The position numbers and the translations under genes are program-made. Below are positions 1-5,807 of a stretch of 7,739 bases of DNA, in pieces (the first letter of the stretch is position 1; each line of letters starts with the position of its first letter). The notes under the pieces are model-generated. The model saw nothing but the letters and a program-made list of their open reading frames with translations, did no database searches and was not told the DNA's origin. Source of the stretch: Phycisphaerae bacterium (GTDB taxonomy: Bacteria; Planctomycetota; Phycisphaerae; UBA1845; PWPN01); the NCBI GenBank assembly GCA_026647385.1, contig JAPKGY010000122.1, positions 1-7,739 of the forward strand, read 5' to 3'.

Positions 1-24
1 ATCTCAACACCCTGCCTTGGCCAT

Positions 25-579
25 TCACTTCACGATCTTGAGGATCTTCTTGAACGCGTCGGTGCAGGCTTCGCCGAGGAGTTCGAAGGTGGCGCTTTCG
101 GTGGTGGTGATGACGGCGCCGGCCTGGCGCATTCGTTCGATGGCGGTGTCCCGATCGAGCGGGCGGCGGGAGCCGACGGCGTCCGCGCAGACGAAGGGCG
201 TGTATCCAAGCCGCACCAGGTCCAGCACCGTCTGCTGCACGCAGACGTGGGCCTCGATGCCGACCACGAGGACGTTGAGCCGATCGAGTTCCTTGAGCCG
301 TTCGGCGATCCTGGCCACGCAGGCGCTGAAGAGGGTTTTTTCCACCGGCTGAACCGGGGCAAACGCCTCTCGAAGGATCGAGCAAGTCCGCCCCAGGCCT
401 TGCGGATACTGTTCGGCCGCCAGAATCGGCAAACCCAGCACCTTGGCGGCTTCGATCATTCGCCGGGCGAACTCGACCACGTTGTCGGCCTCATGGATGG
501 CGGGCAGCAGCTTGTCCTGCACGTCGACGACGAGCAAGACGGTGTTGTCCGGACGCATGCGATTGAGGGGATCGCTCAT
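25..579 (-). CDS. Isochorismatase-family cysteine hydrolase
   Basis: This 184-residue cytoplasmic protein has the isochorismatase-like hydrolase fold. It shows the expected Asp-Lys-Cys catalytic triad: D19 in LLVVDVQD, K81 in VEKTLFSA, and the nucleophile C113 in VVGIEAHVCVQQT. The hydrophobic strand at residues 13-18 and the GIEAHVCV signature are typical of the family, and the length is normal for a single-domain member. It most resembles the YcaC/ISOC1-like branch, whose substrates are mostly unknown, so amidase or isochorismate activity should not be assumed. No signal peptide is seen. The ATG at 579 is supported by a GAGAGG ribosome binding site (minus strand of 585-590) five bases upstream. 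No partner gene is visible on its strand. The family call is firm; the substrate is unknown. Confidence 0.9.
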   Translation of the reverse strand: MSDPLNRMRPDNTVLLVVDVQDKLLPAIHEADNVVEFARRMIEAAKVLGLPILAAEQYPQGLGRTCSILREAFAPVQPVEKTLFSACVARIAERLKELDRLNVLVVGIEAHVCVQQTVLDLVRLGYTPFVCADAVGSRRPLDRDTAIERMRQAGAVITTTESATFELLGEACTDAFKKILKIVK

Positions 580-627
580 GAAAGCCTCTCACACATCTGG
601 CCGTAACTCGCCAGCCGCGGGCGCAAT

Positions 628-731
628 GGCGACAGGCACCGCCTCAAAACGATGCGCCAGTGGGTACGGGATCGCCTGAAAGCAAAGAACTTCCCGTCGC
701 CGGAGCTCCTGCACGGGCGGAGCCAGTCCCC
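628..731. repeat. Diverged REP/MITE-like inverted-repeat element
   Basis: A 16-base end at 628-643 (GGCGACAGGCACCGCC) and the reverse complement of 716-731 (GGGGACTGGCTCCGCC) match at 13 of 16 positions, enclosing about 72 bases. The GGxGACAGG / CCAGTCCCC ends resemble the GGGGACAG core of the better-preserved elements at 2891-3026 and 7113-7166. I infer an old copy of a dispersed palindromic repeat. No coding capacity is seen inside it. Confidence 0.5.
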
Positions 732-898
732 ATTTTGCCCGCCAACGCGTGCTCCGTGTGAGCGGGCGGCGAGTTCCGTCCAAAACATCTCTGCCATCCC
801 GACGGTTGCCGCCAGCGCACGTTTTCGGCGCTTCGGGGTATTCTAAACAGGCCCATGGAAAAGGGAAAGCACGATTGGCCCCGACCCGGAGGCCGCGC

Positions 899-1006
899 GG
901 TCGCCGCGGCGACCTGAAGCCCTTGGCCCACGACGCGGGCGTATGCCCGCACAAAGCCGCTTCGCGGCGTGTCGTGTGTCAAGGCAAGCCCGCGGCTCAT
1001 TGCCTT
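899..1006. other. Row of four small palindromes/hairpins
   Basis: Four inverted repeats follow one another. They are a perfect 16-base palindrome GGTCGCCGCGGCGACC (899-914), GCGGGC-GTAT-GCCCGC (935-950), GCCGC-TTC-GCGGC (956-968), and AAGGCAA/TTGCCTT (981-987 with 1000-1006). The last is followed by a pyrimidine-rich run (CTCTTTCC) and could be a weak terminator. The group ends 37 bases before the leu -35 box. It could be a repeat relic, a structured RNA, or a protein-binding region; the sequence alone does not decide. Confidence 0.45.
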
Positions 1007-1043
1007 CTCTTTCCGTCGGTCTGATGAGGCCGGAATTAACTGA

Positions 1044-1072
1044 TTGACAAAGCGCGGTCAGGCCGATATCAT
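1044..1072 (+). promoter_or_regulatory. Sigma-70-type promoter of the leuA leader
   Basis: A perfect -35 box TTGACA (1044-1049) is followed after 17 bases by the -10 box TATCAT (1067-1072, five of six consensus bases). Transcription would be expected to start at about 1078-1081, directly at the ATG of the leucine-rich leader peptide. An imperfect direct repeat around AGGCCG (1027-1032 and 1060-1065) lies on either side of the -35 box and could be an operator, but that is speculative. Confidence 0.8.
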
Positions 1073-1080
1073 CCAGCATC

Positions 1081-1185
1081 ATGAAATTGTCGTCGGCCTA
1101 TCGCCTGACCCTTCGCTCCCGCACCGCGGGGCTGCTGCGTAGCCTGCGGTTGCGCCTTGCGCGCGTAGGGTTCCCGGCCGGCTGA
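1081..1185 (+). CDS. leuL: Leucine-rich leader (attenuator) peptide of leuA
   Basis: This is a 34-codon ORF, ATG at 1081 to TGA at 1183-1185. It holds eight leucine codons, six of them within nine codons (LLRSLRLRL, residues 18-26, 1132-1158), interspersed with arginine. This is the pattern of a ribosome-stalling leader peptide, where the peptide itself has no function and its translation senses charged tRNA-Leu. Its 3' part contains the antiterminator strand (1162-1172), and a strong terminator begins 26 bases after its stop codon, immediately upstream of leuA. No Shine-Dalgarno sequence is possible if transcription starts near 1080, so it is predicted to be translated from a leaderless or nearly leaderless mRNA. 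The symbol leuL is used by analogy with enterobacterial leu leaders; there is no sequence homology claim. The many arginine codons leave open a secondary response to arginine. Confidence 0.75.
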   Translation: MKLSSAYRLTLRSRTAGLLRSLRLRLARVGFPAG

Positions 1186-1223
1186 TCGGCGAACGATTTG
1201 ACGGTCTTTTGAAGCCCTACGCG
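1162..1223 (+). promoter_or_regulatory. Antiterminator pairing of the leu attenuator
   Basis: CGCGTAGGG at 1162-1170, inside the leader peptide, is an exact complement of CCCTACGCG at 1215-1223, which is the core of the terminator's 5' arm. The helix extends by one G-U pair (1171 with 1214) and one U-A pair (1172 with 1213), giving 11 pairs. It excludes the terminator. A ribosome stalled at the leucine codons 1132-1150 would leave 1162-1172 free, allowing the antiterminator and leuA transcription. One reaching the stop codon at 1183 would mask much of this strand and allow termination. The base pairing is seen directly; the mechanism is inferred from classical attenuation. Confidence 0.75.
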
Positions 1224-1244
1224 ATGTTCGCGTAGGGCTTTTTT
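1212..1244 (+). terminator. Intrinsic terminator of the leu attenuator
   Basis: A perfect 13-bp inverted repeat, AAGCCCTACGCGA (1212-1224) with TCGCGTAGGGCTT (1228-1240), has a three-base loop and runs into six consecutive Ts (1239-1244) followed by GTT. It lies between a leucine-rich mini-ORF and the leuA ribosome binding site with no full gene upstream on this strand, so it is best read as a conditional attenuator terminator rather than the end of an operon. Confidence 0.9.
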
Positions 1245-1284
1245 GTTGGCTGCGTTTCGGCTAACGTGATGGCTCCTGACAAAC

Positions 1285-1290
1285 GGAGGA
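1285..1290 (+). promoter_or_regulatory. Ribosome binding site deciding the leuA start
   Basis: GGAGGA lies eight bases before the ATG at 1299. It argues against the in-frame GTG (1266) and ATG (1269), neither of which is preceded by such a site and which would add an 11-residue extension. Confidence 0.85.
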
Positions 1291-1298
1291 ACCTGGAA

Positions 1299-2888
1299 AT
1301 GTCCCCAACCGAGCAGGCACCGGAGGCCCAGGAACTGCCTGTCATCCGGATTTTCGACACGACGCTTCGCGACGGCGAGCAGTCGCCGGGCGCGTCCCTG
1401 AACACGGCGGAGAAGCTGGAGATCGCCCGTCAACTCGAGATGTTGAACGTGGACATCATCGAGGCGGGCTTCCCGATCAGTTCGCCGGACGATTTCGAGG
1501 CGGTCCGCCAGATCGCGGGGATCATCCGCCACTGCACCGTGGCGGGCCTGGCCCGCTGCACGGAGAAGGACATCGTCCGGGCGGCCGAGGCCGTCAGGCA
1601 TGCGGTGAAGCCGCGGATCCACGCTTTCTGCGCGACGTCGGCGATCCATCGCCAATACAAGCTCAAGCGGGCGATGGAGGAGATCGTCAAAATCAGCGTC
1701 GAGGGGGTCAAGCTGGCCAAGAGCTTCGTGGAGGACGTGGAGTTTTCGCCGGAGGACGCCTCGCGAACGGAACTGCCCTTCCTGACGGAAGTCGTCACCG
1801 CGGTGATTGAAGCGGGTGCCACAACGGTGAACATTCCGGACACCGTCGGCTACTCGACGCCGGACCACTTCACCCGGATCATCGAGCACTTGTTCGCCCA
1901 CGTGCCGAACATCGAGAAGGCGATCATCAGCGTACACTGCCATAATGACCTCGGTCTGGCGGTGGCGAACTCGCTGGCGGCGGTGAAGGCGGGCGCCCGG
2001 CAGATCGAGTGTACGATCAACGGGCTTGGCGAGCGGGCGGGCAACGCCAGCCTCGAAGAGGTCGTGATGGCGATCAAAACCCGCGCCGACGTCTTCAAAT
2101 GCCGCACGAACGTCAATACCCGGCGGATCTATCCGACGTCGCGTCTGGTCAGTACGCTCACCGGCCTGAAGGTGCAGCGCAACAAGGCCATCGTCGGGGA
2201 GAACGCTTTCGCCCACGAGGCGGGCATCCACCAGCACGGCATGCTCGCCCACCGCTCGACCTACGAGATCATGAATCCGGAGGACGTGGGCATCCCGGCA
2301 TCGAAGCTGGTGCTCGGCAAGCACTCCGGCCGACATGCACTGCACGACCGGCTGCTGCAGCTCGGCCACGACCTCGACGAGGACCGCCTGAACGCCGTTT
2401 TCGAGCAGTTCAAGATCCTGGCCGACCGGAAGAAGGAGGTCCACGACGAGGACATCGAGGCCATCGTCAGCGAGTTGCTCGATGAGGCGGAGAACCAGCG
2501 GACCTGGGAGATGGTCGCGATGCAGACAACCGGGGGTACCGGTGTGCTTCCGACGGCGACGGTCAAACTGCGTAACACCCAAACCGGCGAGACGGTCACG
2601 GACGCAGCCACCGGCGACGGGCCTATCGACGCGGCCTTCACGTGCATCCTGCGTCTGACCGGCGTCGACGCGGTGCTCCGCGAATATGACCTCCGGGCGT
2701 TGACCGGCGGGCGCGATGCCCAGGGTGAGGTTCACCTGGAACTCGCCGTGAACGGCCGTTCGTACCGCGGCCGAGGCCGATCCACCGACGTGATCGAAGC
2801 GAGCGCGCTGGCGTTTCTGAGCGCGGTGAACCGGGCCGTGGCCGGTGCAGCCAAGCCGCTGCCGGAGGCGACGAACGGAGACGTGTAA
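1299..2888 (+). CDS. leuA: 2-isopropylmalate synthase
   Basis: A 529-residue cytoplasmic enzyme that condenses acetyl-CoA with 2-oxoisovalerate to 2-isopropylmalate, the committed step of leucine synthesis. The N-terminal TIM barrel opens with FDTTLRDGEQSPG (residues 19-31). Predicted divalent-metal ligands are D25, H213 and H215 (SVHCHND), and N249 (GLGERAGN). Their spacing matches that of characterised LeuA proteins. The linker motif GENAFAHEAGIHQHGML and the GKHSGRHAL region follow. A C-terminal part from about residue 400 has the size and character of the LeuA regulatory domain (QTTGGTGVLPTATVKL), so feedback inhibition by leucine is likely. Length is normal for the bacterial type. The GGAGGA ribosome binding site fixes the start. 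Upstream lies a leucine attenuator; downstream, three bases after the TAA, a palindromic element begins. Homocitrate or citramalate synthase are less likely given the full-length match to LeuA. Confidence 0.96.
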   Translation: MSPTEQAPEAQELPVIRIFDTTLRDGEQSPGASLNTAEKLEIARQLEMLNVDIIEAGFPISSPDDFEAVRQIAGIIRHCTVAGLARCTEKDIVRAAEAVRHAVKPRIHAFCATSAIHRQYKLKRAMEEIVKISVEGVKLAKSFVEDVEFSPEDASRTELPFLTEVVTAVIEAGATTVNIPDTVGYSTPDHFTRIIEHLFAHVPNIEKAIISVHCHNDLGLAVANSLAAVKAGARQIECTINGLGERAGNASLEEVVMAIKTRADVFKCRTNVNTRRIYPTSRLVSTLTGLKVQRNKAIVGENAFAHEAGIHQHGMLAHRSTYEIMNPEDVGIPASKLVLGKHSGRHALHDRLLQLGHDLDEDRLNAVFEQFKILADRKKEVHDEDIEAIVSELLDEAENQRTWEMVAMQTTGGTGVLPTATVKLRNTQTGETVTDAATGDGPIDAAFTCILRLTGVDAVLREYDLRALTGGRDAQGEVHLELAVNGRSYRGRGRSTDVIEASALAFLSAVNRAVAGAAKPLPEATNGDV

Positions 2889-2890
2889 AA

Positions 2891-3026
2891 GGGTGTGTGA
2901 GAAGCCCTGAGAGAAGGGGACAGCCCCATTTCGCGGCAGGCTTTGGACGTACCGGGCCAACGGCATGCCCGAACTCGGCTTTTGTCCCGGCGAAATGGGG
3001 ACAGTCCCCGGGTTTCTCACACACCC
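2891..3026. repeat. Palindromic repeat element (REP/MITE-like)
   Basis: Perfect 13-bp terminal inverted repeats, GGGTGTGTGAGAA (2891-2903) and TTCTCACACACCC (3014-3026), bound the element. Inside are GGGGAC/GTCCCC (2916-2921 with 3004-3009) and an 11-bp stem CCCCATTTCGC (2924-2934 with 2990-3000), so about 30 bp could pair in a long interrupted hairpin around a 55-base middle. The same end and core motifs recur at 7113-7166. The element fills nearly the whole leuA-aroDE gap. Such GGGGACAG palindromes resemble REP sequences mobilised by REP-associated Y1 transposases, but no transposase is in this window and that link is an inference. Confidence 0.8.
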
Positions 3027-3054
3027 TCCAAGACCGTCGACTGCGACCTCGACC

Positions 3055-4659
3055 ATGACGAAGCTCTGCGTACCACTGACCGGCGCCACGTGCGAACGAA
3101 TGATGGAGGATCTGCAGGCCGCCCAGGCCGCGGGCGCGGACATGGTCGAGCTGCGCCTCGATTACCTCCACGACCACTCCGAGCTGGCGATCCGCTCGCT
3201 CATGGCGGCGGCCGATCGCTTCCCAGGCGAGGTGATCGTGACCTGCCGCCTGGCGTCCGAAGGGGGCCATTGGGACGGCGACGAATCCCAGCGGGTCAGC
3301 CTAATCGAGTTGGCCGGTCTGTGTGGGGCCGATTACATCGACTTCGAGTACGAGGCCTGGCGGCGATCGGCCAACGTCCGGCAGAAGATCGGCCTGGTCT
3401 GTGAGATCGACGGGCAGACGGATCGGCCGCGTCGCCGGTTGATTCTCTCGAAGCACGACTTCGAGCGGACGCCGACGAATCTCGACACCGTGCTGGCCGA
3501 CCTGCGCGCGGAGCCTGCGCACGTGGTCAAGCTCGCGTGCAAGGCGAACCGGGCGACGGATGCGGTCCGCATGCTCGACGCCCTTCGCGTGTCGGCGCGG
3601 ACCCGTCCGACGATCGCGCTGGCGATGGACGAACCGGGCATCGTCGCCCGCGTCCTGGCCCGCAAGTTCGGGGCCCTGCTCACCTTTGCCTCGCTGGAAG
3701 CGGGCCGGGAGTCGGCCCCGGGCCAGCTCGGCATCGAGCAGATGCGTTCGCTCTACCGCTGGGATGCGATCCTTGAAGACACCTTCGTTTACGGCGTGAT
3801 CGGCTGCCCGGTCGCTCACTCGATGAGTCCGGCGATCATGAATGCATCGTTTGCCGCCGCCGGCCACAACGGCGTGTATCTGCCGCTGCGGATCGAGCCG
3901 CCGTACGATGATTTCGCCTCGTTCGTCGGCGGGTGCATCGCCCGCCCGTGGATGGACCTGCGGGGGTGCAGCGTGACCATCCCGCACAAGGAGAACCTGC
4001 TGCGGTTTGTGGCGGAGCGCGAGGGCGACATCGAGCCGCTGGCCGCCCGGATTGGGGCCGCCAACACACTGCACGTCGAGCCCGGCTCCCATGAGGACGG
4101 CTCCGATGCCCGGGTGGCGGCGTACAACACCGACTATCGCGGAGCCATGGACGCCCTGCTCAGCGGACTGAACGGCACGGGCCGGGACCTGGCCGATGCC
4201 GCCGTGGCTGTTCTGGGCGCGGGGGGTGCCAGCCGGGCTATCGTCGCGGGACTCGTCGACGCCGGCGCCCGCGTCACCCTCTACAACCGCACCGCCCAAC
4301 GCGCCGCACAATTGGCTGAGGACTTTGGCGCCACCGCGTTGCCCTGGGAGCAGCGCGACCGGCTGCAGGCTGACGTGGTGGTGAACTGCACCAGCATGGG
4401 CATGTGGCCGGACGTCGACGATTCCCCCCTGCCCGAGGCCGCCCTTCGGACGGACATGGTGGTGTTCGACACGGTCTACAATCCCATCGAAACCCGCCTG
4501 CTCCGCGAGGCTCGCCTGCGCGGCTGCCGCGTCATCGACGGGGTGGCCATGTTCGTCGGACAGGCGGCGGCCCAGTTCCGCCTGTGGACCGGGCGGGCTG
4601 CCCCCACGAACTTAATGCGAGAAGTCGTTGTCCGGGAGCTTGGGAATCGGAATGCTTGA
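3055..4659 (+). CDS. aroDE: Bifunctional 3-dehydroquinate dehydratase / shikimate dehydrogenase
   Basis: A 534-residue fusion of two consecutive shikimate-pathway enzymes. Residues 1 to about 235 form a type I dehydroquinase that dehydrates 3-dehydroquinate through a Schiff base. It shows VELRLD, the catalytic His H134 (SKHDF), the Schiff-base Lys K159 (VVKLA), and the ESAPGQLG substrate loop. Residues from about 244 form an NADP-dependent shikimate dehydrogenase: the HSMSP substrate serines S256 and S258, catalytic K312 (TIPHKEN), D360 (YNTD), the glycine-rich GAGGASRA loop, and NRTAQRA, the NADP-phosphate binding signature. The ATG at 3055 begins right at the conserved MTKLCVPLTG strand. 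An upstream in-frame ATG at 2965 would only translate the repeat element. No Shine-Dalgarno or separate promoter is evident in the 28 bases after the repeat, so readthrough from leuA is possible. Fused AroD-AroE occurs in planctomycetes, chlamydiae and plants. Confidence 0.94.
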   Translation: MTKLCVPLTGATCERMMEDLQAAQAAGADMVELRLDYLHDHSELAIRSLMAAADRFPGEVIVTCRLASEGGHWDGDESQRVSLIELAGLCGADYIDFEYEAWRRSANVRQKIGLVCEIDGQTDRPRRRLILSKHDFERTPTNLDTVLADLRAEPAHVVKLACKANRATDAVRMLDALRVSARTRPTIALAMDEPGIVARVLARKFGALLTFASLEAGRESAPGQLGIEQMRSLYRWDAILEDTFVYGVIGCPVAHSMSPAIMNASFAAAGHNGVYLPLRIEPPYDDFASFVGGCIARPWMDLRGCSVTIPHKENLLRFVAEREGDIEPLAARIGAANTLHVEPGSHEDGSDARVAAYNTDYRGAMDALLSGLNGTGRDLADAAVAVLGAGGASRAIVAGLVDAGARVTLYNRTAQRAAQLAEDFGATALPWEQRDRLQADVVVNCTSMGMWPDVDDSPLPEAALRTDMVVFDTVYNPIETRLLREARLRGCRVIDGVAMFVGQAAAQFRLWTGRAAPTNLMREVVVRELGNRNA

Positions 4660-4913
4660 ATCAATGCGATCAAACCAGAATAACTGCTTGGAGCAGCCGG
4701 GACTTGAATGTACGGCTCGCTCGGGCTACACAGCAATCCGGGCGTGCGGCTCCAATTTGCGCGGGGGCAAAGAAACGACCTCACGGCCGGCGCGGCAGGC
4801 CTCTTCGGTTCCGCAAAGTTGCCCATACGCTTTCGAAACTCGGATGTTTATGCAGTTTCCACTCAAAGCTCCTTCTTCGGGTATCCAGGGACGCGGCTTC
4901 CCGCAGTGCCTCA
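4660..4913. other. Convergent intergenic gap, no gene recognised
   Basis: These 254 bases separate aroDE from the minus-strand small ORF. Short frames exist on both strands, but none has a recognisable domain or a good ribosome binding site. Only a weak five-base stem (AGCCG 4695-4699 with CGGCT 4713-4717) was seen, and no convincing terminator. The minus-strand translation around 4790-4870 looks somewhat less biased than random high-GC frames and could be a relic of something I do not recognise. Confidence 0.5.
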
Positions 4914-5114
4914 TCACGTCTGGCGAGAGCCCACGGTACGGGGCCGGTCTTTGCTCCGCAGTTGGTCCAGTTCCTGTTTGGAGATAATCCGGTCTCGATG
5001 CTCGGCCTCGCCGGCGCGCAGGAAGTCGATCAGCCGGTCCAGGTCACCACCACACACATCCCACATTTGCTCACGGATGCGGTGCACTTCCTCGACGACC
5101 GGATCGCGGTCCAT
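4914..5114 (-). CDS. Small PIN-partner protein (DPxVEEVxxIRE type)
   Basis: A 66-residue, charged, apparently helical protein beginning MDRDPVVEEVHRIREQ, followed by GGDLDRLIDFLRAGE. The N-terminal DP-V/I-VEEVR-x-IRE pattern is one I associate with small proteins encoded beside PIN-domain genes in planctomycetes and cyanobacteria; this rests on memory of the family, and its role as an antitoxin is unproven. Translation is well supported: GGAGGAG (minus strand of 5122-5128) lies seven bases before the ATG. The gene overlaps the 3' end of the decayed PIN gene by 44 bases in another frame, suggesting translational coupling in the ancestral pair. No signal peptide, membrane segment or obvious DNA-binding motif is seen. 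Confidence 0.65.
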   Translation of the reverse strand: MDRDPVVEEVHRIREQMWDVCGGDLDRLIDFLRAGEAEHRDRIISKQELDQLRSKDRPRTVGSRQT

Positions 5115-5589
5115 GCGCCTGCTCCTCCAGCAATTCCTCGGGCGTTACAATCACCGGCGTGGGACGCCCCAGCCGCTGGTTGATCGCGACCGGGCGCTTG
5201 ATTGTATGCCCGTTGGCAATATGAGCACAGTTCCAGGTCAACGGATAGTCACGTTCGAACGCCACCGAAAACGCGATGTGCGGGATGTCGTTGCCGCTCT
5301 TGGGCGGCCATTGCAGTTCGCATTGATAGACCCGTGCCAGGGTGGTGATATCGTCGTTGAAGCTCAGGAGGCGGATGCCTTCCACTTCCCGTATCCGCAA
5401 TCTCGCCGCCTCGGGGTCGCCCACCTGGAGCTCCCGCAAAACGACCTCTGAGATGAGCAAGTCTTAATGGGTGCGGCAGATCTGCCATTATTGGCGCGTC
5501 GTCTCCTGATGCCCCGCGACGACGATATCCCGGCTGGGACGAGCGGTCAGGTAACTGACGATCGTTGTTTCGATGTAAACAGTCGGCAT
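5071..5589 (-). pseudogene. PIN-domain (VapC-like) gene with two in-frame stops
   Basis: Reading from the ATG at 5589, one frame gives MPTVYIETTIVSYLTARPSRD, then TAA at codon 34 (5490-5488), eight more codons, TAA at codon 42 (5466-5464), and then a long continuation with LLISEVVLRELQVGDPEAAR, NDIPHIAF, LTWNCAHIAN and VIVTPEELLEE. These segments, in this order and spacing, match PIN-domain proteins of the VapC-like ribonuclease toxin class. Conserved acidic positions remain in VYIET, ISEVVLRE and GND. No frameshift is needed anywhere, only the two stop codons. A plausible ribosome binding site (GGAGAGG on the minus strand) precedes the ATG. Only a 33-residue fragment should be made from the true start, so the gene is probably inactive. 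Internal initiation at TTG 5460 would give a protein lacking the first catalytic acid. Confidence 0.8.
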
Positions 5590-5807
5590 TTTCGAGTACC
5601 CTCTCCCCTTGCCAGCCCAAGGGGTGGGAGCATTGGCGGTCTATCCCCCGCCGGCGCCACCGGCAAGGTTGTGATCGGACGCCTTTCGGGATAACCTTCC
5701 CAACCTACCGTTCAGCCGCGCCCCGGAGGGAAGCGTTTGCCCCCTTGGCACGGCAAGGCAAACAGAGACGCAAGGAATAAGCGGACTGCTCAAGAGGTCA
5801 CTCAATC
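5590..5807. promoter_or_regulatory. Divergent intergenic region upstream of argG
   Basis: This 218-base gap must hold the promoters of argG (plus) and of the PIN pseudogene (minus). A weak plus-strand candidate is TTGTGA (5669-5674), 17 bases, TAACCT (5692-5697), matching consensus at only seven of twelve positions. A hairpin, CCCCTTG (5605-5611) with CAAGGGG (5618-5624), lies just upstream of the pseudogene start. AAGAGG (5792-5797) ten bases before the argG ATG is a usable ribosome binding site. No arginine operator could be identified. Confidence 0.35.

Larger units (their letters stand above)
580..1043. other. Gene-free, hairpin-rich intergenic region
   Basis: About 460 bases between the hydrolase gene and the leu promoter contain no convincing gene. 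The open frames here on both strands are short, low-complexity, Arg/Pro/Ala-rich translations typical of high-GC noise, and none shows a recognisable domain. The stretch does contain structured DNA: a diverged inverted-repeat element at 628-731, a GCGGGC-type inverted repeat around 736-768, and a row of small hairpins at 899-1006 (described separately). Confidence 0.7.

Noticed and set aside
1014..1035. CTGATGAG preceded by GTC, resembling a hammerhead ribozyme core
   Set aside because: The required GAAA core strand and the closing stems are absent; the match is too short to support a ribozyme.
652..1082. Overlapping open frames on both strands between the hydrolase gene and the leu leader
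   Set aside because: They have no domains, lack good ribosome binding sites, have low-complexity composition and mutually overlap; the region is better explained by repeats and hairpins.
1266..1298. Upstream GTG/ATG starts for leuA
   Set aside because: The GGAGGA site is placed eight bases before the ATG at 1299, and the extra residues are not conserved in the family as I know it.
2965..3054. 30-codon N-terminal extension of the aroDE frame
   Set aside because: The extension translates the palindromic repeat, whereas the conserved dehydroquinase start MTKLCVPLTG coincides with the ATG at 3055.
1098..3143. 681-residue open frame antisense to leuA and the start of aroDE
   Set aside because: It is the high-GC shadow of strongly supported genes, has Arg/Asp/His-rich composition, shows no domain, and runs through the repeat element.
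3301..4311. 336-residue minus-strand frame within aroDE
   Set aside because: It is a shadow frame of a gene with intact catalytic motifs.
4660..4913. Possible relic of a mobile or intron-type reverse transcriptase tail on the minus strand
   Set aside because: A superficial look was not backed by any motif; too little sequence and no recognisable residues.
4404..5183. 259-residue plus-strand frame crossing the end of aroDE, the gap and the small minus-strand ORF
   Set aside because: Its composition changes along its length, it has no recognisable domain, and it overlaps better-supported genes on both sides.
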